Of a stretch of DNA of 64,000 nucleotides, positions 38,439-51,400 are shown piece by piece. The stretch covers positions 51,524,501 to 51,588,500 of the forward strand of contig OX419761.1 of NCBI GenBank assembly GCA_948567375.1, read 5' to 3'. Position 1 is the stretch's first letter. Each line of letters begins with the position of its first letter. This DNA comes from Lunularia cruciata (lineage: Eukaryota > Streptophyta > Marchantiopsida > Lunulariales > Lunulariaceae). The translations under genes and the position numbers were made by a program. Under the pieces are notes generated by a model. That model did not search any database, had not been told where the DNA came from, and saw only the letters and a list, made by a program, of their open reading frames with translations.

Positions 38439-40320
38439 ATCGCATTTGGACTATGCCAATCTTCCCAATCTTCCCCTACAATGGTGGTATTTTCTGCACG
38501 ACTTACAGCAGCTCTTGTAGATTTTGGAAAGTCATGTTTAATATCCGATGTGAATAGAAAACATGGTTGGTGAAGCTATATTCCTGCTACCAAGGAGTTG
38601 AATGAAAGTAAATATGATGTTGCAGTCAACTGTCATCGACTACCTCAAAGAGAGTGCGACAGACATTTAGATCATTGCATTCATCTGTGACGATTTTCAC
38701 CTATTTGATACTCGGCGTACAATTCCGCTATGAGCAATGCTCACAAGGGAGATGCAAAATGCAAAAGCGCAGTAAACTTTGGGCGAGCGAGTGCAGATGT
38801 GGAGTGACTCATAGTAAGCCGATCTGCTTCTGTACTGCAACTTATTCACAATTTGTATCGTGGTATTCCTTATTCGAAAACGTTGAGTTCAGACCCACTG
38901 GTTACATTTAAGGGCTCTTGAACGAATTGGTATCCATAGTTGAAGCACTTCACTTAATGCACTTTCACTCGATGTGTCTTCGCTGTAGATGTGATGATAC
39001 TCAATTTTGCAGCTGTTGCCAAAACACAGTTGCATTCGATTACATGAACTGAAGAATATACCAAGAGGATTAAGTTGAGAAGTGTTACCAACGATTAACT
39101 GTCGACGATGGAAGATGTTCAGGCCACAATATTGTATCCCGGGGGCTGTGTCGCCAGAAGCTTCCAGGCGATTCTCCTCTGCTCCAAGAGCAGGAACAAG
39201 CCGATGTCAAAGATGACTGTGACTCTTGCGAATTTGAACTATACTTCAGTATAGTCACTAAAGTGCAATCTGTTGACAGCTCATTAGCAGACATCCCGGG
39301 GAGTCCATCCAAGGTAGCAAAGGTCCCAAGGGTAAAGTAGATAACTCTCTTTCCTAGTGCCTTGGGTTAAGGAATAAACGTTTGGAGTGACTCGTCAATC
39401 AATAATGGGAATAAATGTTCTTAACAGAGTTAAAGCAAAAGTCGAAAAGCTAGGAAAGTCTACATTCGTTTCTGAAATGCAGAATTAACGGATCATTCCG
39501 CTCCTGATACATCAACACTTATGACCAAGGCATGACCTAGAAGTTATTAAACGCCGTTCGATCCAAAAGATCGGTAACCTTGGACACTTTCTGACAAAGA
39601 AACAAAAGTAAGACCCATAGAGACACAGGGGACGACAGACAAATGACTATGCTCGATGATGACGAGATGATTACTTCAAGAGCAAAGTACATGTAAAAGA
39701 TTTCTGGAGTACATACTTCTTAAGTATCGTTCGCCTTGCGTTCTACTGCCAACGTCTTTGTCCACATAAAATCATGCAATTTAATCAAGCTGCCTCACAG
39801 GTGTCAAGTTAACAAAAAACATAGATCAAATCCAAAGTTGAAGTGTAGTTTTCTTCTGCGTCATGAACAGGAGATGAAGTACTGCTCATGAGGAGGGTCT
39901 CAAAATTATTATATGTTCAATGTAACAAGTATTTTCCGAGGAGCTGACTCCAACAAACAACCCTAAACTTCACCCACGCATTATTTGAAGAAAAATTCAT
40001 CCTTGGGGAAAAAGAAGAAGAGAGCGAGCCGTGTGAGACAAATATGAGTTCTGATACAGGACTGCAATTATCCCTAATCCCTTCGACTCAAGATTCGAAC
40101 ATGTGGATAGACGATCCATTTCCTCAGAACATGGCCAGAAGCCTCTCTTCTCCAGCCAGTTTACACTCGAGAAATGTCACATGTTCAGCGGATTTTCGGG
40201 GGGAAGAATCCATTGTCAATTGGTTGCGCACCACTAATGACACCACTCTTCGAATGATGGAACTCAAACCCAAATATCCGGGTCAAAAACAGAACAGAAG
40301 ATGCCAGCCAGGGACATGGA
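38439..40320. other. convergent intergenic region
   Basis: Lies between the 3' ends of the aldolase (+) and OSCP (-) genes. It probably contains both 3' untranslated regions. A 104-codon plus-strand frame at 40044-40358 runs into the OSCP coding region antisense and has no family match. Nothing else recognised. Confidence 0.5.
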
Positions 40321-41040
40321 CTAAAGGTTCTCTGCAAGAACTTTCTCCATCTGTTTGATCTGCGTGTCAATTGACAGGTCAATGTGCTTGTCCAGGATAT
40401 CCACCACAATACCCCCGATAATGCTCCTGTCGACCTTCTGCTCAACCTTCAAAATCTGGCCAGGCTTCAAATGCCCCTTCAGCGCAGTCTTGATCCCTTC
40501 CAATTCCTCCGGAGAAAGCTCAAGCGCAGCGGTAATCGTCGCCTTCACCTCCCCTCTATGAGCCAGCACGAGCTCCGAGAAAGCGCTAGAAATCTTCTGA
40601 ATTTCCTTCAATCTCCCATTCTCGGCAAGCACTGCCAAAAAGTTCTTAGTCACATCAGAATAGCTCGATTGCTTCCCGAACAGGTCCTGAATCGCCGACA
40701 TTCTCACATCCTTCGACACTGACGGATCCCTCATGAATTGGCCGAAAACGCTGTCTTCATCTGTGGCTCCGACCACGCTCTTCAACTCCTGTTCGACCGG
40801 CTCCAACACATTTTTCCTCACGGCGGTCACATACAACGCAGATGCATACTTCCCGGTTACTCCATACATCGGCAATGGTACCTGGACATCTTGTTGCTCC
40901 TTCGACTGCGATTTCCCCGCAGCAAACCCTCTCTTCGCGACGACGATCTGAGAGGAAACAGCTCCGGCTGGAGAAGATCCTGTGATCAGGGACGCGACCT
41001 GCTTACGCAACAGCGCCACAGCTCCTCCTGTCCTCATCAT
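40321..41040 (-). CDS. mitochondrial ATP synthase subunit O / OSCP (delta family)
   Basis: A single uninterrupted frame of 239 residues. OSCP sits on top of the F1 head and joins it to the peripheral stalk of the mitochondrial ATP synthase. The N-terminus (MMRTGGAVALLRKQ.. to about residue 45, ending KRGFAAG) is a typical mitochondrial presequence: Arg-rich, Ser/Ala-rich and without acids. The mature part shows the family pattern: PMYGVTGKYASALY at the start, a helical N-domain with VSKDVRMSAIQDLF, and the delta/OSCP signature near residues 198-215 (KVEQKVDRSIIGGIVVDILD), followed by a conserved end, DLSIDTQIKQM. Length is usual for plant OSCP precursors. Two adjacent ATGs open the frame; the first is given. 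No introns interrupt the coding region, unlike its neighbours. Confidence 0.95.
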   Translation of the reverse strand: MMRTGGAVALLRKQVASLITGSSPAGAVSSQIVVAKRGFAAGKSQSKEQQDVQVPLPMYGVTGKYASALYVTAVRKNVLEPVEQELKSVVGATDEDSVFGQFMRDPSVSKDVRMSAIQDLFGKQSSYSDVTKNFLAVLAENGRLKEIQKISSAFSELVLAHRGEVKATITAALELSPEELEGIKTALKGHLKPGQILKVEQKVDRSIIGGIVVDILDKHIDLSIDTQIKQMEKVLAENL

Positions 41041-42429
41041 CGTGCCTTCCTTCCTTCCTGCCCTTCTTCGATCTCTCTCCTGCTTGAGTAGAATTCGATC
41101 TCCCTCACGCTCGATGGTAACTTGTTCGATCGACCGAACGTACTGCCTTGGGCTCCTTTCTCTCTTCCCCTTTACCTCTGAGTGAAGTCTTTCTCGTTCT
41201 CTAGGGGTTGCTTCCCTGTGCCCGCGACTGACTACAGTCCGTCCACACCACGACGACGGAACGGCCCCATTCTTAGGAAATACGCTTTGTACATAGTTAT
41301 GAAGTTCGTTTCAACATATTTAACCTTCTATTTTACGGTGGACTTTCAACGACGTTGTCCTTTTGCCACTCCCATTGTTGTCGAAAACGATTATCGCAAA
41401 CAAAATTTGGCAGAATAGAGGATAAAGTGTCTGGCTACATCTTGAAGATCATTCGATGCATTTGGTAATGTCATAAATCACTTCCTTGGATACTAAACCG
41501 TATCGTCTCCAAAACTTACAAAGCCCATTCGTACGTGCTAGCTTGTCCCATTCGAAATTGACCTGAGGCCAAATTGTGTGTATACCTTCACGTAGGAGAG
41601 AAATGGTTTGGCTTTGATTACTATCCAGTATTGTCTGTCTCCAAGAAATTACATAGTAATGGCGGTACGGTGGTCGAAACTCGAATCCTATGGCCACAGT
41701 GTGATGTTTAAGAAGGGTTGCTTAAGAAACGTAGAGATCTTTCCTACTGATGTAGTAATTCGAATTTGTTCCGCGACATGCACACAAAGACATATCCTTC
41801 AAGATAAGTTCGTCTAATGGGTTCCGAATTGGGTTTTGTGCCGTTCGGGCTATGCAGCAGACGACAGTGTGTGTCACAACTTACATGAACTTGGAAGCTA
41901 TGATTCTTCTGGTGAAAGTTACTTTAGAGAAATATTACCTATCGTCTCTTTCTCGACAGCTTGATTGATGCGACACTTTCTACGTTTATGACTAAGCCTG
42001 ATTGAACTCCAAGTTTTAGTGGTTAGTGAGATGGTGAAACTGATTGGTAAAATTGGAGCAAGGTCGCATTGAAGTAACAATCATGACAGGCGATTGAGGG
42101 CTCAGGAAGATGCAAGATGGAAGGAAAGAAGCATTTTTATTCACAACACGAGAAAACTGAGTGATCGCATCCATGTCACATTTCATGCCTCCAGTAGCAT
42201 CCATGAACTGAAGTACTCCGCGTATAGGGTCGTATGATGATCAAATTGGTTTAAACTGATCATCAGACCTGGACCGTATATGCACGTTGACTACGTCAGA
42301 TTTCCTCTCTTCCTTGCATGGCATGGAAAAAGAAGCCACGACTGAGTTCGAATGTAGTTAAGAATGTGAGTAGACTAGCGAACTCGAATTCATCTGAGCA
42401 AATCTTCAAGCCATGCATTGTCCCAGAGC
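41041..42429. other. OSCP promoter region and 3' flank of the JmjC gene
   Basis: About 1.4 kb between two minus-strand genes. The part next to OSCP (about 41041-41270) is CT-rich on the plus strand, GA-rich when read as the OSCP leader. The rest is unremarkable, apart from a short foldback near 42229-42264 (TGATGATCA../TGATCATCA). No other gene seen. Confidence 0.5.
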
Positions 42430-45400
42430 TTATGTTTGTGCCGGCAAGCATGAAATGCCCAAAAACTGAGCCATGACGTTTTCTAGAGCCTGCACAGATG
42501 GCAACCACAATAAAAACCACAAATCTGTCAGTACAACGAAAACTCCATTTCCCCCTGACCCAGAATATATATATTTAGGGGCATCAGCCTCTTTGCACTT
42601 CTCTTCCTGCTCCTTTTTTTTGAACTCCAAAGTAAAATAAGGCATCTTTCCTCTCGATAAAAGCAAATGTAGACTCTTCTACTTTAACAGGTATTGTAGA
42701 GCTTGGTGTTCAATCTGCGATACGTCAAGGTATCTAGAACTAAGACTTGGGCGGGAAACATAGAGCTCAACGAAGGATAGGGAAGCCAAATAAAGGGCAA
42801 TTTTCACCATTTTTTCGGGATGAAACGACCATCACCTGAGCGGCGAACTCTTCCTTTCGTTCAAGTAAAACGGCCATAACAGCTTCTGGACTTTCAAACA
42901 CGCTATAAAATTGTTCATAAAACTGCGCCCTGAAGCAAGATGACAGAAATGGTAAGTAGCTGATCGTTGACAGTTGCATACGAATGTAGGAGAATCACTG
43001 GTGGACAGTTCACATAATGCTATATCTAATTCAAGGTGTTGCTGATTTCTTCACTCGGTACCACAAACACACCATAGGCACGTGTGCAAGGATAGTGTTC
43101 TGAAACATCAAGAGACAAACCAACATACATTTGTCCCCCATATATTAGATGTTTACCAGCTCACTTGAAGTGGGGCTAAATACTACTGAGTAACCTAATT
43201 TTGTGTGGATGCATTATTTGACTTACTGGAACGAATTATCTGTAGACTTATCCATTTCTTCAAACTTCATAGTAAGTAGTTCTGCAGCAGCTGGAGAGAG
43301 AGAATCCATAATGAGAACCCGCAGCGAATGTGGAAATTTAATCTGTATCAGATCGCAGCATCAGCTTTCTGTCAGTCTCAGTTTGGGTATCATACATTCC
43401 ATACAAACCAGAAAATAAACAAAGCTAGTTAAAAGGAGGTCTACCACAATCAGACTGCAGATTCATTTCTTCGTTCAGAGCTAATGCATCACATCTAAAC
43501 CTCAGAAAGATTCCCTTTGTCAAAACTTAACTCAAGCGCAAAATCTAAAAAGTAGCATCTTGTTTATCACGGGTTGTGTACATCCACTTAACAGTTGGAG
43601 GTCATGTGTGTGGAGACTGGATCAAAAGCAGTAAGATAAGTTAAAGGGCTCAAGAAGACATAAGAGCAACAATACTTAGGGAGAACTCTTACAGCCATGA
43701 CGAGTAGAACACGCTGAAGAGAGAAGGCTCTCAAATTAGCAAACACCCCACAAAGTAAATCGTCTTCGAATTTGGTACGCCTCTGATAGGTGGGTTGTCT
43801 TCTAGTGCTGTCAACCTCAGCATCGTGTCCTTGAACACAATCTATCGACGTCCTAAGTAACTTGGAACTTGCAGCAGGCGGCAGTTTGGTTTTATCCAAC
43901 GCGCTCGTAACAAGCATCTTGAGGTAAAAGGTCTCCTCTTCCGTTAGACCGTCCAATTTCAGATGCTGGTTCCCCGGATGACCGCCTTCAAAGGATGCTT
44001 GCGCCCCTTCATCCACTTGCGAGAATTCTCTAGAACTCAATTTCCTATCCTGTTCTGGATAAAGAGCTGGAATCATGAGTCCACTTCTCCCTAAATGTAG
44101 GCTCATACATATTTGCTTGACATTGGCTTCTTCCAGGATTCCATTTCTGCGGATGTCCTTGAAACTGAACTGCATAGTTAGAGTCTTCTCGACAACAATA
44201 GACTATAGGAATATAAAACGACGTACGCAACCCTTCTGCTGATATGAGACTTCTAACCTTACTGGAGTGTCAAGGAATAGTGTTCAATACCCTCGCTGTT
44301 AAGTTTACAATATTGAGACTTACTCCAGACAAGATCTTCTTGAAACTGCAAATTGCGAGCGGTCAGGTGTGTTTCAGTTCTTTGAACACAGGTTTCTATC
44401 CCATCCTTGAGTATTCGCTTCTGCGCAGCCACAAAGGGGGATTACAAGCATGATTTGTTTGTCATGTTCAAAGGGTTGTTTGAAGTAGAAGGTGAATAGT
44501 GCAGGACTTAAAAGACAGCGACTCGAATTTCAAATAAATTACCTTTTCGGAGTCCAGGAGGCTGGCGACCATTATCAAAGTGGGTGCGCAATCCGATTAC
44601 ACAAACAAGTGGCAGGCACGGTAGTTAGAACCTAAACAAGATTTACTCGTCACCAAATAAACTCTTTTGACAAATGATGGTTAAAATATATCCTCCCTTC
44701 AGATACCGCACTTTGGTTCTGGTTCACCATCGTAACTCTTCACATCACCTTAAGAGTAACAGTTGAAGATGATCTGACGAGAGAACTCACAATTTTAGCG
44801 GGATGAAAAATCCAGGACAAGATCCCAAGATTTTGAGTTATGACGGGCAAAACCCGTTATGAAATGGGTTTCACACGCACGTGATCAAACTGGACAGGAC
44901 ATGACAATCTACACCATCAGACGAAGACTAACAAGTTCACTGATTTCACTTCGCCTGGCGGGTTTCCCTCCACCATCGCATTCCATCTAAAGGAGAAGTA
45001 AAAGAACCCATACAAGGTGTTGTAACTCTTCCTTCGAAGACTTTGATTTGAGCAGTTCTGAATATGAGCTATCAGATATGTTTCTGATGAAAGTACAAGT
45101 TCCCCAGGCGAAAACTGAAATCTACTGCTAGACTGCTACCGGAGAACCAAGAAAAAACTAGGTTAACAATGTTCTCGTTGCTCTCCGGAATCAAAATTTA
45201 GGTTCCCGATGCAAAAGAAGAAATGCATTCATCAGAAGGTTTCAATAGAGAAAACGAGAATATACTTCGAAGCACGTGGGTAACCTATATTCTGTTGGAT
45301 AAATGGACATCACATAACCTCCAAATCACTAGGTAAAGTCATCAAGGGGAAGAAGGAATGTGTACCTGGATATCACACGTCGCAAAAGATATCCATCCAT

Positions 45401-48400
45401 TTGAGAACCCAAAGCTAATGATATGTTAGAAGGCCACCAAAAGTTTACAGCTATTGTGATTCCCACATTGTCCACTTGATGGTACCTATACAATTAGATA
45501 AGAGTATGTGACTTGAAGGGCTTCGTCTTCCGTACTAAGTAGGTACACTCTCAGGTGCTGCATATATACTTCGACTTGAGAGAAAGAAGTCCGGCATATA
45601 AATGGATCCACAAAGGATCTTTTCACTAGACTTTCCTACACTTGATAATCGCAATAATCTCCACGACAATCAGTGCACGAAATAACTATCTTCTGCAGAG
45701 TGGATGTACTAAAGCGTGTTTCTCGAAAGGTAAAATTTCAAGGTTCATTACTTAGAACTGAACCACTCCAGCTACGAAAAGGTGAATGAAATTGTTGCTG
45801 TTTGTAAATATAAGAATTTCCGCACCAGCCTTCAGGAATAAATAATGCATCACCAGTACGCAGTGTAACAACTTTGGCGTAACCTAAAGCCTTCTTAAAC
45901 AGTGGATGCAGATTATAGTCTGGCAACGCAATATCAACGCCACTGCAACGGCAAACGCTAGTTATCAATATTTTCAGTGCCAGAAGCAAGAAAAATAAAT
46001 TTAATGAAATATGATCTTCTAGACCTCAAGTCTCAGCACCCTGTCCAGCCATTCATCTGGAAACATCATAGGTAGTTTAGTGGTTAAGAGAAATTCATGG
46101 TTCCGTGTCCACTCATCAGCATAAAATTTGGAAATGAACATCTGAAGTACTCCAACTCCACTTATTAAGCTTCACGTCACTTCCGGTTGGTGATATTGCT
46201 TGCCTGTGATTAGAAGCCTCCCCATGAATTGGCAACGGATAGAGATATGGTGCCGCAGAAGGAGGCCACAACATCACTGCAAAGTGTCAACAACAAGTCC
46301 ATGTATTAAAACATGGCGTCAATCCTCTGATTGTTAAGCAATTACCACCCTATTTTAAGCCCATCCGAAATACGCTAGCATTCGTTTTTTTACTAGCTCC
46401 CCATGGAAAGAGAAAGATTAAAATGACATGAGTCTTAAGTAACAGACAAGTCTGCAGAGGACACAAGCAAAAGCACAAGACCTCCACGCAAAGAACTACC
46501 AAAAGACGCTTGCAAAAAAGCGTGCTTTAAACAACAGGTACTTCTTTCATGAACCAGTTTATCTACAAATCACTACAGAATATTTGAATTACAGTGAAAC
46601 AGTGAAACAGAATATTTGAATTACAGAATATTATGCAGGACAAAACCAGGGCTGCTGTTGCTACGTACATTCTACAATTTGCATATTTGAGAAATGGGAG
46701 CAGAAGCCGTTCGAAGAACGGGGGATCCAGAACCCTCTAAGTATGGAACCGAAAACGTGGATATGAAGTGCATATGAATTGCATACATGAACGTATGCAA
46801 ATCGAGATCAATTGAATCTAAGCAAATGGAATGTAAGTGAATGTAACATTACGAAGATAAGCGGAAGTAAGGACACAATTGACACATTTCATAAGTAGCA
46901 CCCGCAGAGAACTAGTATACATCATGCAATAAGAACCAAGACACAAACGATTTAAGCATCTGAAATGGACAGCAGAGGAGGACCACCAAAGAGAGAAACA
47001 TCGAGCAAGGAGGGAACAACAGAGCTTTATTAGCTGAGGATGGGTGAAGTGGGAGAGGAGTGGATGGTGTCTTGGTTGTGTCTTGGCTACAATATGCATA
47101 TTGCACAGTACAGAAAGTGTCGGTTGAAGGTACAAGCAAAGGTAAGCACCGAATCATAATCAGAAGCCATGAATTAACCTCTCTTCTCTCCAGCCACCAC
47201 AGAAAGGATATTGTGATATGGATCATAATGCGTGCTAGATCTAGAACTCTTCATGCTCATCCACAGGTTGATGTTCGAAACTTCTTTGTCATCCAGTACA
47301 GAAGGCTGCCATTGCAAAGTTTTTATTAGTGATTAAACTAAGTACACATTACTGCGTCCATGCAAACGTGTACATACAAAGGAGGCAAATACGAAGGCAA
47401 AAAACCTTGAAAATTTCATGTTGACCTAGGATGGACGCCTAAGTCAAACGAGCTACAGGTCAAGATGTCTAATAGCGACCAAAGAACACATACCACTAAT
47501 ATGTCTTGCATCAAAGGTGACAACATCGTCTCTCCTCCTTCTTCCCTGCTATAAATGGGAACCTAAGAAACAGCAACATTGCCTTGACACATCAATAGAA
47601 CGCAATGATTTGTCCAGTTCGTACAATTACTTTAAACCACTGTAACTCTGTCAAATTTGACAGACATACCCCGTACGTCCATACTCACATTCACTCCTCT
47701 TTCTCACATTGAGCATTTACATCAACCAAAGATAAGCGCCTCTACGTAAAGATGGAAAGAGAAGTGCATCTCGAGCCTTGTATTTGACTTTACCTGGGCG
47801 AGATACAAATCTAGGTCACAAGATCTTTTGCTCTCGCCAAGCCCATGCATAGCCGCATTGGCATCACTCGTAGACTCAATGGAAGAATCGAGATCGGTGG
47901 TAGTAGACGAGGACAGGATAAGATCAATGAAGCTTCCAAACAAGAGAGCGACCTGGAAATAGAGAATGCACAAAAGCCAAAGCCAAACCTCTCACAGTTA
48001 ACTAAGCTGTGAATGATTTTCATTCAAACTTGCGCCCATGGAAAGAACTACTCTAGACAGCGATTACACAGTAGATAATTCAAGGACTTGTTTTATAGAT
48101 AAACAAGTTAATATTCCGAATTGAGAGACGAAAATATAAGCGTCAACCATCGATGATGCTGCAGAGATGAACTTAACTCGTTCATGTCCTTTGATATGTC
48201 CATAATACACCGACTCTGATCTTGAAGTCATAGCTTGTACTTGCGTTTCTCCTGCTAGGTTCTGAAAATCGAAGAAAGTCAGATATTATAGCAGATCAGA
48301 AAAAAGCAAAAGCAACATTGATGCTCCAGCGTATTTGAGTAATGGGAGCAGAAGCCGTTCACCGAACGGGGGATCCAGAACCCACTTAGGACCGAACCGG

Positions 48401-51400
48401 AAACATGCATGCGGAAGCAGTAAATGAAGTAGAAAGTAGAAATGCAAGTGGAAAAGCATGCAAAATGAAGCGAAAGTGATTTAAGCACATATAGAGTGGA
48501 ACATAATCGAAATCGTTAGGAAGCAGAAGCGGAAATTGATATATTGAAACAGTATACATTGAACACAACAATAGCCAATACTTACAGAAACAGACCTCAA
48601 ACCCCTCACTACTGGTATAATACATGAATATCTTTTATAAAATATCCCTTTGATATCTTGTATAATATGGATCTTTGATATTTTGTATAATACAGATCTA
48701 CGATATCTTCCATATCTTGTATAAACGGATACTTGCATGGATGCAAACTGGCTGTTAGTCCCCTGCAAGTGTGCAGACAAGCATCCAGCTTGTATGGATA
48801 TCTGTACACTTGCATGGATGCAAACTGGCTGTTGATCCCCTGCAAGTGTGCAGACAAGCATCCGTTTTGTTTTGTATAAGATATGGAAGATATCGAAGAT
48901 CCATATTCTCCATAAATAGATATCGAAGGCATATTTTAAACAAAGATATTTTTATATTATTTGAGAGGTTCGAGGTCTGTTGGTGTAAAAACTGGCTGTT
49001 GGTAGTATAACTATTGGTGGGCTCTGATAGTGTTTCTCAATTGTCTATAGATGCAAACACCATGATAACCATGGATGTCTTACTCTTTTTGCAGAACTGA
49101 GGGAAACTTTCTGCTAATGAATTGAGGAGGATAGTTTTCAGAGACAAAGTTTTCTACTAGTTTTCTACATGCAGCAAGGTACGACTTTTTTGAATTACAT
49201 ACTCTCCTATATCTACTGCTCTTCGATTTGATGGTTCCAAGTTTGCTCTTGGACGAAATATCCGAGAGAACATGAGGTAGCAAGATGGTCTTGAGAGAGG
49301 AGAAGTGTGAAGAGGGGGAAGGGTTGTTGTGAATAAGTAGTTGAGGAAGAGTGATTGTACCTAAACCAGATGAACCGTGCATTCACGAATAAGAACAAGA
49401 ACAAGAACAGATATGAGAAACAAGAACTGACGCTTATGTATTATACAAGTAGTGAGAGCTTCGAACCATTGATACAACATGGCAACAATTGATGCCCTTA
49501 CCTGACCTGATGCTCTATTGTAGCGAGGCCTTACTGGTTTTGAAAGAAGTAGGATGTCCAACTTCTTTATAAAACAGAAAGGCGGCTGAGCACGAACCGC
49601 ACCATTGCACCCTCAATGGGCCAGCAGGTTGGATATGAGGAAAAGAGAGCGGAAGCCGTTCCCCCAACGGGGGATCCAGAACCCATTAAGTGCATATAAG
49701 TGCATATGAAATGTAGATGAAATATAAGTATGATACTGGATATATGAGGACAAAAACCCGTTCGAGGAACAGGAGATCCCGAACTGATGATATAAGTATG
49801 ATATTGATAGATGAGAGCAGAAGCCGTTCTAGAACGGATGATCCAGAAATCATTAATTGCATGTGAAAGGTAACCAAGATATGCTCAAAAATGATATAAG
49901 TATGATATTTAGGACATGAGAGCAGAAGCCGTTCTTTGAACGGTGAATCCTGAACGTCATAAGTATGGTATTGGTAGATGAGAGCAGAAGCCGTTCTAGG
50001 AACCGGTAACCAATACGATATAACAATATAAGTATGATATAGAGCATGATATTGGAGTTATGAGGACAGAAGCCGTTCTTCAAACGGGGGATCCAGAACT
50101 CATTAAATGTAAATGAAATGTAGATGAAATGGCAATCAAAAGAAAGCGGAACTGACTAAGAAACACGTGAATAGTAGATGAAATCTAGATCATAAAAAGC
50201 ATGCATTGTCAAGTAACGATTATATATAACTACATGTAGAGAAACCGTGCACCAATGTGTACTGAGGAAACGATGAATCATCTCATATCAAGAAAGCTGG
50301 ACGTAAGCGAATGTGAAACAATTGAAAACCAAACTGAATGATGTAGAACTAATTGATTGAAACCAAACCCGGGATTTTGGGTATGAAAAAGTAGAGTGGA
50401 AATCCTTCTTTGAACGATTTCCACTCTGCTTTAGAGCATGATATGTGCATATCAAAATGAATAGAAACTCCGGAAATGGAGATTAAGTGAACCTAACAAA
50501 ACGAAGGTAAGCCGAAGTGTAAAGACATAATTGAAACATCTCATGAGGAACACTTGCAGAGAACTAGTATACATCGCGTAACCATGAAACTCGGTTGCTT
50601 CCAAAAGTGCCACTCAAAGTAATAACAGTGAAAAGTAAGGTAACAGCTGGAACTTATGCAGGAACCAGTAAGGTCATGTAGTGAACTTCTATAAAGCCTA
50701 TCATACTGTTGTGGAAATTGGAAGGAAAGGGTCACCCAAAGTGCAGGAATAGGAATAAGCAGAATAAGCCGAACTGCAGAATAATCACGAGCAAAGGAAG
50801 AATGCATAATCGTGAGCATGAGAAAATAAAGGACTCGAGAGGACTCGAGACCTACCTTGTTAATACCTGAGAGGAAACATCGATTAGTAGAGTAAGCAAG
50901 CAAGACATAGCAAAGTTACCCGATGATGCATTCTGAAGTATAAAACCGTTGAAACTACTAAGCAGAACGGGGAAAGATCATCGAAGAACAACAAAGATCA
51001 TCAAGGAACAAGAAGGGGTGAGAAATATCATTAGGGGAGTATGAGAGAGGGAGAGGCAATTTATGTACCGGGTGATGAGAGGGAGAAGGGCTGCAGGACA
51101 GATGGGAGAGGTGCCGTAGGCCAGGTGGGTCCCATCCAAGAATGCAAACAATCATCCGTATTATACAAGATAACTATACAAAATAACGGAAACATATATA
51201 TTATATAAACAGATGTATTGAACAAGTATTGTGAAATGGTTTCGATGTCTGTTGGTGTAAGTGTACTGGCTGTTGGTTCCCCTGCAAGTGTGCAGACAAG
51301 CATCCGCTTTATACAAGATATCGAATGCATATCTTATACAAAGATAATTATGTATCATACAAGTAGTGAGGGTATCGAGGTCTGTTGGTGTAAGTCCTGG

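Noticed and set aside
48481-48932. Overlapping minus-strand frames with repeated CLSAHLQG-like peptides
   Set aside because: The peptide repetition simply translates the 56-bp DNA repeat; the region is intron of the JmjC gene.
49444-49460. Possible tRNA T-arm (GGTTCGAA on the minus strand)
   Set aside because: No matching acceptor stem, D-arm or anticodon arm around it; similar hits near 757 and 59620 also fail.
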